Below the pieces are notes generated by a model. It ran no database searches and was not told the DNA's origin. It saw only the letters and a program-made list of their open reading frames with translations. Below, in pieces: positions 40,115-48,619 of a DNA stretch of 55,208 nucleotides (positions within the stretch are counted from its first letter, which is position 1; each line of letters begins with the position of its first letter). Source of the stretch: Clostridiales bacterium DTU069 (GTDB lineage: Bacteria; Bacillota; Clostridia; DSM-8532). Made by a program: the position numbers and the translations under genes. The stretch covers positions 1-55,208 of the forward strand of contig LFRV01000023.1 of NCBI GenBank assembly GCA_001512485.1, in the 5' to 3' direction.

Positions 40115-41455
40115 ATGTCTAAGTATATTCCGAATACCGATGAGCAAAAACGTGAAATGCTTTCTGAAATCGGCGCTGCGGGGATAGACGACTTGTTTTG
40201 CGACATATCTGGGAAAATCCGATTAAAAAGCCCTCTTAATCTTCCAAAGCCATTATCCGATATCGAATTGTCAAAACATATGCAAACGCTTTCTGATAAA
40301 AACGCGGATACCGATCATTACACATGCTTTCTCGGTGCGGGAGCCTATGATCATTATATCCCGTCAATAATTGACCTGTTGATATCGCGCCAGGAGTTTT
40401 ATACGGCATATACCCCGTACCAACCGGAAATCAGCCAGGGGACGTTACAGGCCATTTTTGAATACCAGTCAATGATCTGCCTTTTAACTGGAATGGACGT
40501 TTCGAACGCGTCTTTGTATGACGGGGCTTCGGCGGTCGCGGAAGCGGTATTGCTCGCATGCCGGGCAACCGGAAGAACACGTGTTTTAGCGGCAAAAACG
40601 CTGCACCCCGAAAGCCGAGAAGTTCTAAGGACATATACGAAGTTCTCGGGTATAACCGTTGACGAATATGGATTCCTGGACGGCGCCGCGGACCTTTCCG
40701 ATCTGGAATCACGGCTAAACCCCGATACGGCCGCGGTTGTGGTTCAAAACCCGAATTTCTTCGGTATTATTGAGGACTTAAAAGAAATTTCAGAACTTGC
40801 CCATAAAAACAAGTCTTTACTTATTGTAAGCTGTGATCCGATTTCTCTCGCGCTGCTGAAACCGCCCGGTGAGCTGGGCGCCGATATTGTAGTGGGCGAG
40901 GGCCAGTCCCTGGGAAACCCGTTAAGCTTCGGTGGTCCATATCTCGGTTTCTTTGCCGCTACAAAACAATTAATGCGCAGAATTCCCGGCAGAATAGCCG
41001 GTGAGACCGTCGATTTGTCGGGCAGGCGCGGTTTTGTCCTTACGCTGCAAACGAGGGAGCAGCATATCAGAAGAGAAAAGGCAACGTCGAACATATGCAC
41101 GAACCATGCATTGAATGCACTGGCCGCTACGATATACCTTACGGCAATGGGCAAGAACGGCCTTCGAGAAGTAGCTGAACTGTGCGCGCAGAAAGCGCAT
41201 TACGCATACTCGCGGCTGATAGAAACGGGCAAGTTTTCACCGGTTTTCACCTCCCCGTTTTTTAAGGAGTTTGCCGTGAAATACCGTGGAGATGTGCGTA
41301 AGCTTGCCTCGAGGCTTTTGGAGCAGAAAATTCTTGCCGGCTATATCATGGAAAATGACTACCCTGAAATGGACAATGTTCTGCTTGTCGCGGTGACCGA
41401 AAAAAGGGCAAAGCACGAGATAGATACTCTTGTTGAAAGGGCGGTGTGTGCATAA
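40115..41455 (+). CDS. gcvPA: Glycine dehydrogenase subunit 1 (P protein, N-terminal half)
   Basis: With GcvPB it decarboxylates glycine and loads the aminomethyl group on GcvH. The 446 residues include [17 protein letters not shown] at the start, [16 protein letters not shown] and [20 protein letters not shown]. The PLP lysine is on the other subunit. ATG 40115 has GAGGAGG upstream inside the gcvH end. The stop overlaps the gcvPB ATG (TAATG). Confidence 0.97.
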   Translation: MSKYIPNTDEQKREMLSEIGAAGIDDLFCDISGKIRLKSPLNLPKPLSDIELSKHMQTLSDKNADTDHYTCFLGAGAYDHYIPSIIDLLISRQEFYTAYTPYQPEISQGTLQAIFEYQSMICLLTGMDVSNASLYDGASAVAEAVLLACRATGRTRVLAAKTLHPESREVLRTYTKFSGITVDEYGFLDGAADLSDLESRLNPDTAAVVVQNPNFFGIIEDLKEISELAHKNKSLLIVSCDPISLALLKPPGELGADIVVGEGQSLGNPLSFGGPYLGFFAATKQLMRRIPGRIAGETVDLSGRRGFVLTLQTREQHIRREKATSNICTNHALNALAATIYLTAMGKNGLREVAELCAQKAHYAYSRLIETGKFSPVFTSPFFKEFAVKYRGDVRKLASRLLEQKILAGYIMENDYPEMDNVLLVAVTEKRAKHEIDTLVERAVCA

Positions 41456-42921
41456 TGAAAAATGAGACTCTGACTATTTTTGAAAAGAGCCGGCCCGGAA
41501 GGAAGGCCTATTCGCTGCCCGAATGTGATGTTCCGAAAAAACCGCTTTCCGAATTGATCCCGGAGCACCTGCTGCGAGACGCCCCGCCGGGACTGCCGGA
41601 AGTGAGTGAAGTGGATGCGGTACGTCATTTTACCGAGCTTTCAAAACGAAATTACGGTGTCGATTCGGGTTTTTATCCGCTCGGCTCGTGCACGATGAAA
41701 TACAACCCTAAAATAAACGAAGAAATAGCGAGAATGAAAGGATTTACGCAAATACATCCGTACGAGCCCGAGGAATCGGTCCAGGGATGTCTTGAGGTGT
41801 TGTATAAAACAGGAGAAATGCTTGCCGAAATAACCGGAATGGAGAAATTTTCGTTCCAGCCGGCAGCCGGGGCGCACGGCGAACTTTGCGGGCTTATGAT
41901 AATGAAGGCCTGGCACGAGAGCCGTAATGATACGGCAAGAAAAAAGATCATAGTGCCGGACTCGGCGCACGGCACAAACCCGGCTTCGGCAGCGGTGGCA
42001 GGGTTTGACGTCGTCGAGGTAAAATCCGATGAAAACGGCTGGATAGATTTAAAATCGCTGCGTGAGACAATGACCGAAGAAGTCGCGGGACTGATGCTGA
42101 CGAACCCGAATACGCTCGGCCTGTTTGACGGCAATATACTTGAAATCGCCGATATTGTCCATGAAAAGGGCGGGCTTCTGTACTATGACGGCGCTAACAT
42201 GAACGCTATTATGGGTATAACAAGGCCGGGGGACATGGGCTTTGATATAGTGCATCTGAACCTGCACAAGACATTCAGCACACCGCATGGCGGAGGAGGG
42301 CCGGGCTCCGGTCCCGTCGGAGTTGTTAAGAATCTTGTTCCGTTCCTTCCGAAACCCGTTGTTGAATATTCCGGAAAATCCTATTACCTTGATTACAATC
42401 GTCCTCTTTCTATCGGAAGGGTTAAGTCTTTCTACGGCAATTTTACCGTGGTTTTAAAAGCTTACGCGTATATGCTTTCTATGGGTCCGGAAGGGCTAAG
42501 GCGGGCATCCGAAACAGCGGTACTTAACGCGAACTACATCCTTAAGAAACTTAAAGATGACTATTTGCTGCCCTATGATCGCGCTTGCATGCATGAAGTG
42601 GTTTTTTCAGCGCTGAAACAGAAAGAATACGGCGTTTCGGCGCTCGATATCGCGAAACGCCTGCTCGATTTCGGATATCATCCGCCGACCGTGTATTTTC
42701 CGCTGATTGTAAAGGAAGCGCTAATGATTGAGCCGACCGAAACAGAAAGCAAGGAAACCCTGGACCGGTTTATTTCGGCAATGAAGCAGATAGCAAAAGA
42801 AGCGGAAACAAACGCCGAATACTTGAAGTCGGCGCCGCACAGTACCGTTGTTTCAAGGCTTGATGAAGCAAGAGCGGCAAGAAACCCGATATTAAACGAG
42901 ATGTCCCGGTCGAAAGATTAA
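41455..42921 (+). CDS. gcvPB: Glycine dehydrogenase subunit 2 (P protein, C-terminal half)
   Basis: The PLP-bearing half of glycine decarboxylase. The 488 residues contain [10 protein letters not shown] and the PLP lysine region [20 protein letters not shown]. The start ATG overlaps the gcvPA stop by one base; a GTG four codons... earlier is not used because the overlap start fits both reading frames. The set of four lacks a dihydrolipoamide dehydrogenase, which must come from elsewhere. The stop lies nine bases from a convergent gene. Confidence 0.97.
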   Translation: MKNETLTIFEKSRPGRKAYSLPECDVPKKPLSELIPEHLLRDAPPGLPEVSEVDAVRHFTELSKRNYGVDSGFYPLGSCTMKYNPKINEEIARMKGFTQIHPYEPEESVQGCLEVLYKTGEMLAEITGMEKFSFQPAAGAHGELCGLMIMKAWHESRNDTARKKIIVPDSAHGTNPASAAVAGFDVVEVKSDENGWIDLKSLRETMTEEVAGLMLTNPNTLGLFDGNILEIADIVHEKGGLLYYDGANMNAIMGITRPGDMGFDIVHLNLHKTFSTPHGGGGPGSGPVGVVKNLVPFLPKPVVEYSGKSYYLDYNRPLSIGRVKSFYGNFTVVLKAYAYMLSMGPEGLRRASETAVLNANYILKKLKDDYLLPYDRACMHEVVFSALKQKEYGVSALDIAKRLLDFGYHPPTVYFPLIVKEALMIEPTETESKETLDRFISAMKQIAKEAETNAEYLKSAPHSTVVSRLDEARAARNPILNEMSRSKD

Positions 42922-42930
42922 ATATAAGCG

Positions 42931-43710
42931 TTATAAAGCCTTGGCGGCTTCTTTAAGGCTATCGTATACATAGTCCGGCTTTATTTCAGAATTTATCAGG
43001 TCTTCTGCCTTTGTTTCGCCGGACAGTACAAGCAGGCTGGCCGCGCCGTGGTTATAAGCCGTTGCGATATCGGTATACAGCCTGTCGCCCACAAATACTA
43101 TGTCGCTTATATCCAAGCCGGTTCTGTCAAGGATAAAATCAACCGTTTCCCGGTAGGGCTTGCCGAGATATTTTGGTTTTACGCCCGTAGAGGCGGTTAT
43201 AAACGAGCACATTGCCCCGCAGTCGGGAATAAACCCGTCCTCCGTGGGGCAGTTTAGATCCGGATGGGAAGCTATGAAATCGCGGCCGTTTCTTATAAGA
43301 CGGCATGCGTGGTTAAATTTTTCGTAATTAATGGTCATGTCGAACGTTAACACAACGGCGTCGGCATCTTCTTTGCTTAAGTTTATCCCTCTTTCCCTGA
43401 ACTGTTCTTCGACAATCTGCGTCGCAAGCAGGAATATTTTTTTACCGGGATAATACTTTTTCAGGAAATTGATCGTCACATCCCCCGATGTGGCGATCTG
43501 ATCCTTGTTTATCACACATCCCATTGACGCAAGCTTGTTAATATAGTAATCCGACGTTCTTGAAGAATTGTTTGTAAAGAACATGAAGCCTTTTCCCGTC
43601 TGCTTAAGCTTTTCAATAAATTCCATCGAACCGTCGATTAAGCTGCTGCCAAGATAAAATGTTCCGTCCATATCGAGAACGAAAAACTTTTTGTTTTTTA
43701 GCTCTTTCAT
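42931..43710 (-). CDS. HAD-family phosphatase, NagD-like
   Basis: The 259 residues have the HAD motif I FFVLDMDGTFYLG, motif II FFTNNSSRT and motif IV GDRLYTDIATAYNHG, with the cap type of the NagD/4-nitrophenylphosphatase group. Such enzymes hydrolyse small phosphate esters such as nucleotides and sugar phosphates; dihydroxyacetone or glycerol phosphate would suit the neighbours but is a guess. It is last in the minus-strand run after the glycerol genes, 20 bases behind the DUF1667 gene. Confidence 0.9.
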   Translation of the reverse strand: MKELKNKKFFVLDMDGTFYLGSSLIDGSMEFIEKLKQTGKGFMFFTNNSSRTSDYYINKLASMGCVINKDQIATSGDVTINFLKKYYPGKKIFLLATQIVEEQFRERGINLSKEDADAVVLTFDMTINYEKFNHACRLIRNGRDFIASHPDLNCPTEDGFIPDCGAMCSFITASTGVKPKYLGKPYRETVDFILDRTGLDISDIVFVGDRLYTDIATAYNHGAASLLVLSGETKAEDLINSEIKPDYVYDSLKEAAKAL

Positions 43711-43730
43711 TCTTTCACCTTTCCGCTGAA

Positions 43731-44117
43731 TTATGATCCGTTTTTTTCGCGCGCTTCCGGAACATTGCCCGTTGCGACTATATTAATACCCGTGTCGAGC
43801 AGGTTTTCCACGATTACATCCCCGATTTTTACAGGCGCTTTGACACAACAGCGGTTAATTTCTTTCATGCAATCCCAAATCAATCGTTTCGGAATAGGTT
43901 TTTCCGTTTTAACAGGTACGACCGGAAGGCATCCGTTTTTCACCTTGACGGTACTTGTTACGATTCTTACCGGATTCGTGCATTCAGCCCGGGCATATTC
44001 AATCCCGCGTTTGCACTTGTACCCGTTTATGCTGCTTATAGTATCCCCGTTCAGCGTAACCTCAATCAGGCAGCCAACAGGGCAGTTTATGCATACCAAT
44101 TTTTTCTTCCCCGGCAT
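43731..44117 (-). CDS. DUF1667 protein, probable iron-sulfur partner of the glycerol oxidoreductase
   Basis: The 128 residues begin with LVCINCPVGCLIEV, a C-x2-C-x3-C cluster (C9, C12, C16), with further cysteines at YKCKRG and AECTN. This is the DUF1667 pattern and probably binds an Fe-S cluster. In many clostridia and Thermotogales it lies beside a GlpA-like dehydrogenase and an FAD/NAD oxidoreductase, exactly as here; it ends next to the oxidoreductase (44118) without a gap. An electron-transfer role in glycerol 3-phosphate oxidation is inferred. Confidence 0.88.
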   Translation of the reverse strand: MPGKKKLVCINCPVGCLIEVTLNGDTISSINGYKCKRGIEYARAECTNPVRIVTSTVKVKNGCLPVVPVKTEKPIPKRLIWDCMKEINRCCVKAPVKIGDVIVENLLDTGINIVATGNVPEAREKNGS

Positions 44118-45398
44118 CTATTGTCCCTCCCCGTTGGTCTTTACTTCTATAACCAGTTCTTCGCCAGCTTTGATTTCCTGGAGGTCTTCGGCTTTCAACT
44201 CAAGCGTCTCCATTTCGCCGGGAGTTACCTTTACCTTTTTGCGTTCAAGGAGTATATTGTTCCCGCATCTTGCGGCGAGCTTTACATTTCTATTTACATC
44301 GGCAACCCTGAAAAATATCTTCACCGAATTCCGGGATAAAGACTGCTTCCGGATTATCCGCGGGACGGTATACCTTATACCGTTTCCCGCTTTTACGGTT
44401 ATTGCTTCTTCCCGATCCGGTACATTCGTTCCCAATATATATTCAGCGGCCGATTCTCCCGCCAGTTCGCTTTCATTCGATACATTGTCAACAAGGTCGT
44501 GCACATGGGCCACGTTCCCGCACGCAAAAATGCCTTCGACCAATGTTTCCATACGGTTATCAACAACAGGACCCGACGTGACCGGATCAAGCTCAATTCC
44601 CGCATCCCTCGAAAGTTCGTTTTCGGGTATCAGGCCTACGGATAAAAGAAGCGTATCACAGGGTACAAATTCGGCAGTTTCAGGAATCGGTTTTCTGTCC
44701 TGGTCAACTTCCGCCACCGTAACCCCTTCAAGTCGTTCCTTTCCGTGAACCGCAATAACCGTATGATTAAGCCTCAACGGAATGCTGTAATCATCAAGGC
44801 ACTGTACGATATTCCGGGTAAGCCCGCTGGAATAGGGCAGCAGTTCGCATACCATTTTCACCTGCGCTCCTTCAAGGGCAAGCCTCCTGGCCATTATAAG
44901 GCCGATATCCCCCGAGCCGAGTATTACTACCGACTTGCCGGGCATATATCCGCAGATATTAACATATTTTTGAGCGGTTCCCGCGGTATAAATACCCGAC
45001 GGTCTTGTACCGGGAATATTCAGAGCGCCGCGTGTTCTTTCCCTGCAGCCCATTGCGAGGATAATGCTCTTTGCCTTTATTGTAAAGACGCCTTCAGCAC
45101 TGTTCACAGCGGTAACCGTTTTATCGCTGTCTATATTCAGTACCATTGTTTCGAGTAAATATGGAATATTCATCCGGTGCACTTTATCGATAAATCTTGC
45201 GGCGTATTCAGGGCCGGTGAGTTCCTCACCAAAATAATGAAGGCCAAAACCGTTGTGAATGCATTGGTTGAGTATTCCTCCAAGGTTGTTTTCCCTCTCC
45301 AGGATGAGAACATCCTGGACGCCTTTTTCTTTTGCTTTTACAGCGGCAGCCATTCCGGCCGGTCCGCCGCCAATTACAACCAAATCAACTTTTTTCAT
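44118..45398 (-). CDS. FAD/NAD(P)-dependent oxidoreductase of the glycerol cluster
   Basis: The 426 residues have two dinucleotide-binding folds: LVVIGGGPAGMAAAVKA at the start and SVVILGSGDIGLIMARRLAL near 155, with a C-terminal ~100-residue domain. NQCIHNGFGLHYFGEEL is shared with oxidoreductases found beside GlpA and DUF1667. It probably passes electrons from glycerol 3-phosphate oxidation to NAD or another acceptor. It abuts the DUF1667 gene and starts 19 bases after the GlpA-like gene. Confidence 0.92.
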   Translation of the reverse strand: MKKVDLVVIGGGPAGMAAAVKAKEKGVQDVLILERENNLGGILNQCIHNGFGLHYFGEELTGPEYAARFIDKVHRMNIPYLLETMVLNIDSDKTVTAVNSAEGVFTIKAKSIILAMGCRERTRGALNIPGTRPSGIYTAGTAQKYVNICGYMPGKSVVILGSGDIGLIMARRLALEGAQVKMVCELLPYSSGLTRNIVQCLDDYSIPLRLNHTVIAVHGKERLEGVTVAEVDQDRKPIPETAEFVPCDTLLLSVGLIPENELSRDAGIELDPVTSGPVVDNRMETLVEGIFACGNVAHVHDLVDNVSNESELAGESAAEYILGTNVPDREEAITVKAGNGIRYTVPRIIRKQSLSRNSVKIFFRVADVNRNVKLAARCGNNILLERKKVKVTPGEMETLELKAEDLQEIKAGEELVIEVKTNGEGQ

Positions 45399-45417
45399 GT
45401 AAACCCCCTGCAGTTTG

Positions 45418-46848
45418 TTATTTTGTTTTTTTCAGCAAAAATACTGATTTTCCGCCGGCCTTTGTCACTTCTTCTAAAGGAATTCCGAGTTCTTTCGAAA
45501 GTATTTCAATAACTCTCGGGCTGCAGAATCCACCCTGGCACCTGCCCATTCCAGCCCTGGTCCTGCGCTTCACGGCGTCTACATTTCTGGCGCCTATGGT
45601 TCGTCGTATGCTTGATACAATGTCTGCTTCGGTTATCTTCTCACACCGGCAGACAATTCTGCCGTGCGCCGGGTCTTTTTTAACGGCTTCATTCCACTGA
45701 GATTCGCTCATTTTCCGCGAAGGAATATATTTTTCTATAAACGGGCAAAAATCGGATTTCTCTTCAAGTTTTAATCCGCTTTTTTTAAGAAGATCGGCAA
45801 CCATTTCACCAATCGCGGGCGCTGCCGTTAATCCGGGAGATTCAATGCCAGCCGCGTGTATAAGTTTTTTATTTACAGGAGAAGGTCCTATTATAAAATC
45901 TCCCGTCGAACCCGCAGCTCTTAGACCGGCAAATGACGTAATAATTCCCCTTGTGTCCAAAGAAGGCACTGACAGCCTTGCGACATTGATAACTTCCAAC
46001 AATCCGCGGGATGTTGTCGATGTATCGCTTTTGTCATGAATATCCTCCGCATTCGGACCTGCAAGAAGATTCCCGTCAACCGTCGGCGCAACGAGTACGC
46101 CCTTCCCTTTGTCGGTCGGCAGCTGAAAAATAACACTGTTTACGAGTGAACCGTACACTTTGTCAAGCAGGACATATTCACCTTTTCTCGGGTTAATCCT
46201 GAAAGAACGGTCGCCGGCCATTTCAGCGACGGTATCGGAGTATAACCCCGCGGCGTTTACAAGATACCGGCATTCAACGATGCCTTTTGTTGTTTCAAGA
46301 CGAAACGCATCTCCATCATAGCTTATACCGGTGAGTTCGCATTCAAGTTTAAGCTCAGCACCGTTTTCAACCGCGTTTTCCATTGCGTGAAGAGTCAGTT
46401 CATATGGGCAGATAATACCCGCTGAAGGGGCGTAAAGCGCAGCCACGGCGTTAGGAGAAATGTTCGGCTCCATTTCACGCAGACGCTCCGCGCCGATTAC
46501 TTCAAGATCATCAATTCCGTTCTTCAATCCTCTGATTTTTAGCTCTTCAAGTTCAAAAATATCGTCTTTGCTGAAGCAAACGACCAAAGAACCTGTCATT
46601 TTAAAAGATACGTCAAGTTCTTCGGATATACGCTTCATCATTTTGTTCCCGCGTATATTTAAAACAGCCTTAAGGGTTCCCGGCACGGCATCATATCCCG
46701 CGTGAACGATCGCGCTGTTTGCCTTGCTTGTACCCATCGCGACATCGGATTCTTTATCGATAACCAATACCGAAAGCCGGTATTTGGAAAGTTCTCTTGC
46801 TATAAACGCGCCGGTTACACCTGCGCCTGCAACTACAACGTCGTACAA
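45418..46848 (-). CDS. glpA: Glycerol-3-phosphate dehydrogenase, GlpA-like with [2Fe-2S] domain
   Basis: It oxidises glycerol 3-phosphate to dihydroxyacetone phosphate. The 476 residues have an N-terminal FAD fold LYDVVVAGAGVTGAFIAREL, a DAO-type oxidoreductase core and a C-terminal BFD-type [2Fe-2S] domain with IVCRCEKITEADIVSS and GMGRCQGGFCSPRV. The start is TTG at 46848 with GGGGG eight bases upstream. The open frame to 46935 would run through a strong hairpin and encode an unlikely leader. It follows glpK with a 184-base gap that holds a probable attenuator. Confidence 0.94.
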   Translation of the reverse strand: MYDVVVAGAGVTGAFIARELSKYRLSVLVIDKESDVAMGTSKANSAIVHAGYDAVPGTLKAVLNIRGNKMMKRISEELDVSFKMTGSLVVCFSKDDIFELEELKIRGLKNGIDDLEVIGAERLREMEPNISPNAVAALYAPSAGIICPYELTLHAMENAVENGAELKLECELTGISYDGDAFRLETTKGIVECRYLVNAAGLYSDTVAEMAGDRSFRINPRKGEYVLLDKVYGSLVNSVIFQLPTDKGKGVLVAPTVDGNLLAGPNAEDIHDKSDTSTTSRGLLEVINVARLSVPSLDTRGIITSFAGLRAAGSTGDFIIGPSPVNKKLIHAAGIESPGLTAAPAIGEMVADLLKKSGLKLEEKSDFCPFIEKYIPSRKMSESQWNEAVKKDPAHGRIVCRCEKITEADIVSSIRRTIGARNVDAVKRRTRAGMGRCQGGFCSPRVIEILSKELGIPLEEVTKAGGKSVFLLKKTK

Positions 46849-46885
46849 AACAACATCCCCCTCACGTAAAATAAAGAAGCCGCAC

Positions 46886-46912
46886 AAAACAAAAGCATAA
46901 AGCTTTTGTTTT
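46886..46912 (-). terminator. Hairpin attenuator candidate before the GlpA-like gene
   Basis: Minus strand reads AAAACAAAAGC, loop TTTAT, then the exact complement GCTTTTGTTTT (11-bp stem). The right arm supplies a near-continuous U run. It ends about 37 bases before the TTG start. A second hairpin ATGCG/CGCAT (46935-46914) lies just upstream in the transcript. GlpP, encoded at 54.05-54.6 kb, is known to antiterminate in leaders of glycerol genes. Confidence 0.55.
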
Positions 46913-46966
46913 AATGCGACTCCAACTCTCCGCATATAAACATATCATATTTTTCTCTATATAACA

Positions 46967-46995
46967 ATAATAACATTGATAATTTATAATATCAA
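46967..46995 (-). promoter_or_regulatory. Candidate promoter of the GlpA-like gene
   Basis: On the minus strand, TTGATA (46995-46990), 17-base spacer and TATTAT (46972-46967). A 7-bp inverted repeat ATTGATA/TATCAAT (46975-46981 and 46990-46996) overlaps the -35 box. A separate promoter here would give a leader of about 110 bases with the attenuator inside it. Confidence 0.5.
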
Positions 46996-47032
46996 TAGAA
47001 AACTTTCGGTCAGCAGATCAAATAAAACACAC

Positions 47033-48520
47033 TTATCGCGCAGCCCAGCTTTTCGCGCATTCTACCGCTTTGTTCCACCCGTCAATATAAAGCCTGCGCT
47101 TTTCATCCGGCATCATCGGGGTGAATTTGCGATCCAATACCCACGAACTGCATATCTCGTCTATGCTCTGCCAGACTCCGGCTGCCAATCCGGCCAGGAA
47201 TGCGGCGCCTAAAGCCGTAGTTTCCCTGACCACGGGACGGCTTATTCCGATATTGCATATATCCGACTGGAACTGCATTAAGAAATCGTTCACGCTTGCA
47301 CCGCCGTCTACTTTCAGTTCGCGCAGTTTAATGCCCGTATCCTGTTCCATCGCGTCGATCACGTCCTTGGACTGGTACGCAATTGATTCCAGAGCCGCAC
47401 GGATAATATGCGACCTGTTTGAATTCCTTGATAAACCCAGTATCGTACCGCGGGCGTACATATTCCAATGCGGCGCTCCCAGCCCGGTAAACGCGGGCAC
47501 GATGTATACGCCTTCATTCGATTCGATCTTATTAGCAAAGTATTCAGAGTCTTCCGCATTCTGTATAAGCCGCAGTTCGTCCCGTACCCATTGAATGACG
47601 GCTCCCGCTATAAAAACGCTGCCTTCTATCGCATAGTTTACTTTATCGCCTACGGTTGCCGCAATCGTTGTCAAAAGGCCATGATCGCTTTTGCAAAGTT
47701 CTTCACCGGTGTTCATCAGCAGAAAACATCCTGTGCCGTAAGTGTTTTTGGCCTCGCCAGCTTTAAAGCATGTCTGGCCGAAGAGCGCGGCTTGCTGGTC
47801 ACCGGCACAGCCCGCTATCGGGATTCTGGCGCCGCCGATTTCCACATAACCGTATACCCTGCTGCTGCTTACAACTTCCGGCAGCATATTCTCCGGAATG
47901 TCGAGCATGGCACATATCTCCGAATCCCAGCAGAGGTCTTTTATGTTATACAGCATGGTACGGCTCGCGTTAGTATGATCGGTGACATGAACCTTGCCGT
48001 CGGTCAGTTTCCATATCAACCAACTGTCCACGGTGCCGAAAAGCAGCTTGCCCTGTTCGGCCATTTCCCGTGCACCCTCAACATTGTCAAGAATCCATTT
48101 CAGCTTTGTTCCTGAAAAGTATGCGTCTATGAGCAAACCTGTCTTGTCCTTAATCATGTCCGAGTATCCCTTCGATTTCAGGTCCTCACAGATAGGCGCT
48201 GTTCGTCGGCACTGCCATACTATTGCATTATATATTGGCTGGCCCGTATCTTTGTTCCATACGATTGTCGTTTCCCTCTGGTTTGTGATTCCTATCGCGG
48301 CTATATCCCGGGCGGACAGACCGCTTTGTGCCAGCACCTCGGTCATGACCGAATACTGTGTGGAGTATATCTCCATAGGATTGTGCTCGACCCAGCCGGG
48401 TTTGGGATATATCTGGTTCAACTCCTTTTGCGCTATGGAAACGATGTTTTGCTTTTCATCGAAAATTATCGCACGGCTCGAAGTCGTACCTTGATCCAAA
48501 GAAATGATAAATTTGCTCAT
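47033..48520 (-). CDS. glpK: Glycerol kinase
   Basis: It phosphorylates glycerol to glycerol 3-phosphate. The 495 residues have the start [41 protein letters not shown] and [13 protein letters not shown] of the FGGY family. GGAGAG precedes ATG. It is the first gene of the glycerol set and has a strong own promoter; a 184-base gap separates it from the GlpA-like gene. No uptake facilitator gene (glpF) lies next to it. Confidence 0.98.
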   Translation of the reverse strand: MSKFIISLDQGTTSSRAIIFDEKQNIVSIAQKELNQIYPKPGWVEHNPMEIYSTQYSVMTEVLAQSGLSARDIAAIGITNQRETTIVWNKDTGQPIYNAIVWQCRRTAPICEDLKSKGYSDMIKDKTGLLIDAYFSGTKLKWILDNVEGAREMAEQGKLLFGTVDSWLIWKLTDGKVHVTDHTNASRTMLYNIKDLCWDSEICAMLDIPENMLPEVVSSSRVYGYVEIGGARIPIAGCAGDQQAALFGQTCFKAGEAKNTYGTGCFLLMNTGEELCKSDHGLLTTIAATVGDKVNYAIEGSVFIAGAVIQWVRDELRLIQNAEDSEYFANKIESNEGVYIVPAFTGLGAPHWNMYARGTILGLSRNSNRSHIIRAALESIAYQSKDVIDAMEQDTGIKLRELKVDGGASVNDFLMQFQSDICNIGISRPVVRETTALGAAFLAGLAAGVWQSIDEICSSWVLDRKFTPMMPDEKRRLYIDGWNKAVECAKSWAAR

Positions 48521-48555
48521 AAGTAACTCTCCTTAATGTCTTTTCTCCTATCCTT

Positions 48556-48584
48556 ATTATAAGTCTTTGGCTGTGTGGAGACAA
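48556..48584 (-). promoter_or_regulatory. glpK promoter
   Basis: On the minus strand, TTGTCT (48584-48579), 17-base spacer, perfect TATAAT (48561-48556). The start would be about 30 bases before the glpK ATG. Confidence 0.75.
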
Positions 48585-48609
48585 CGGGTTTTATCCGCGC
48601 CTCCACACA
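48572..48609. repeat. Inverted repeat overlapping the glpK promoter
   Basis: TGTGTGGAG (48572-48580) and CTCCACACA (48601-48609) form a 9-bp stem with an inner CGG/CCG pairing. It lies ten bases past the end of the upstream hydrolase gene, and its arm contains part of the glpK -35 box. It could be a terminator without a T run, or an operator of glpK. Confidence 0.55.
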
Positions 48610-48619
48610 ATTAGTGATT

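Noticed and set aside
43765-44748. 327-codon open frame on the plus strand
   Set aside because: It lies antisense to the DUF1667 and oxidoreductase genes, which have clear family motifs. Its composition is rich in Ser, Thr and Phe as expected of a shadow frame.
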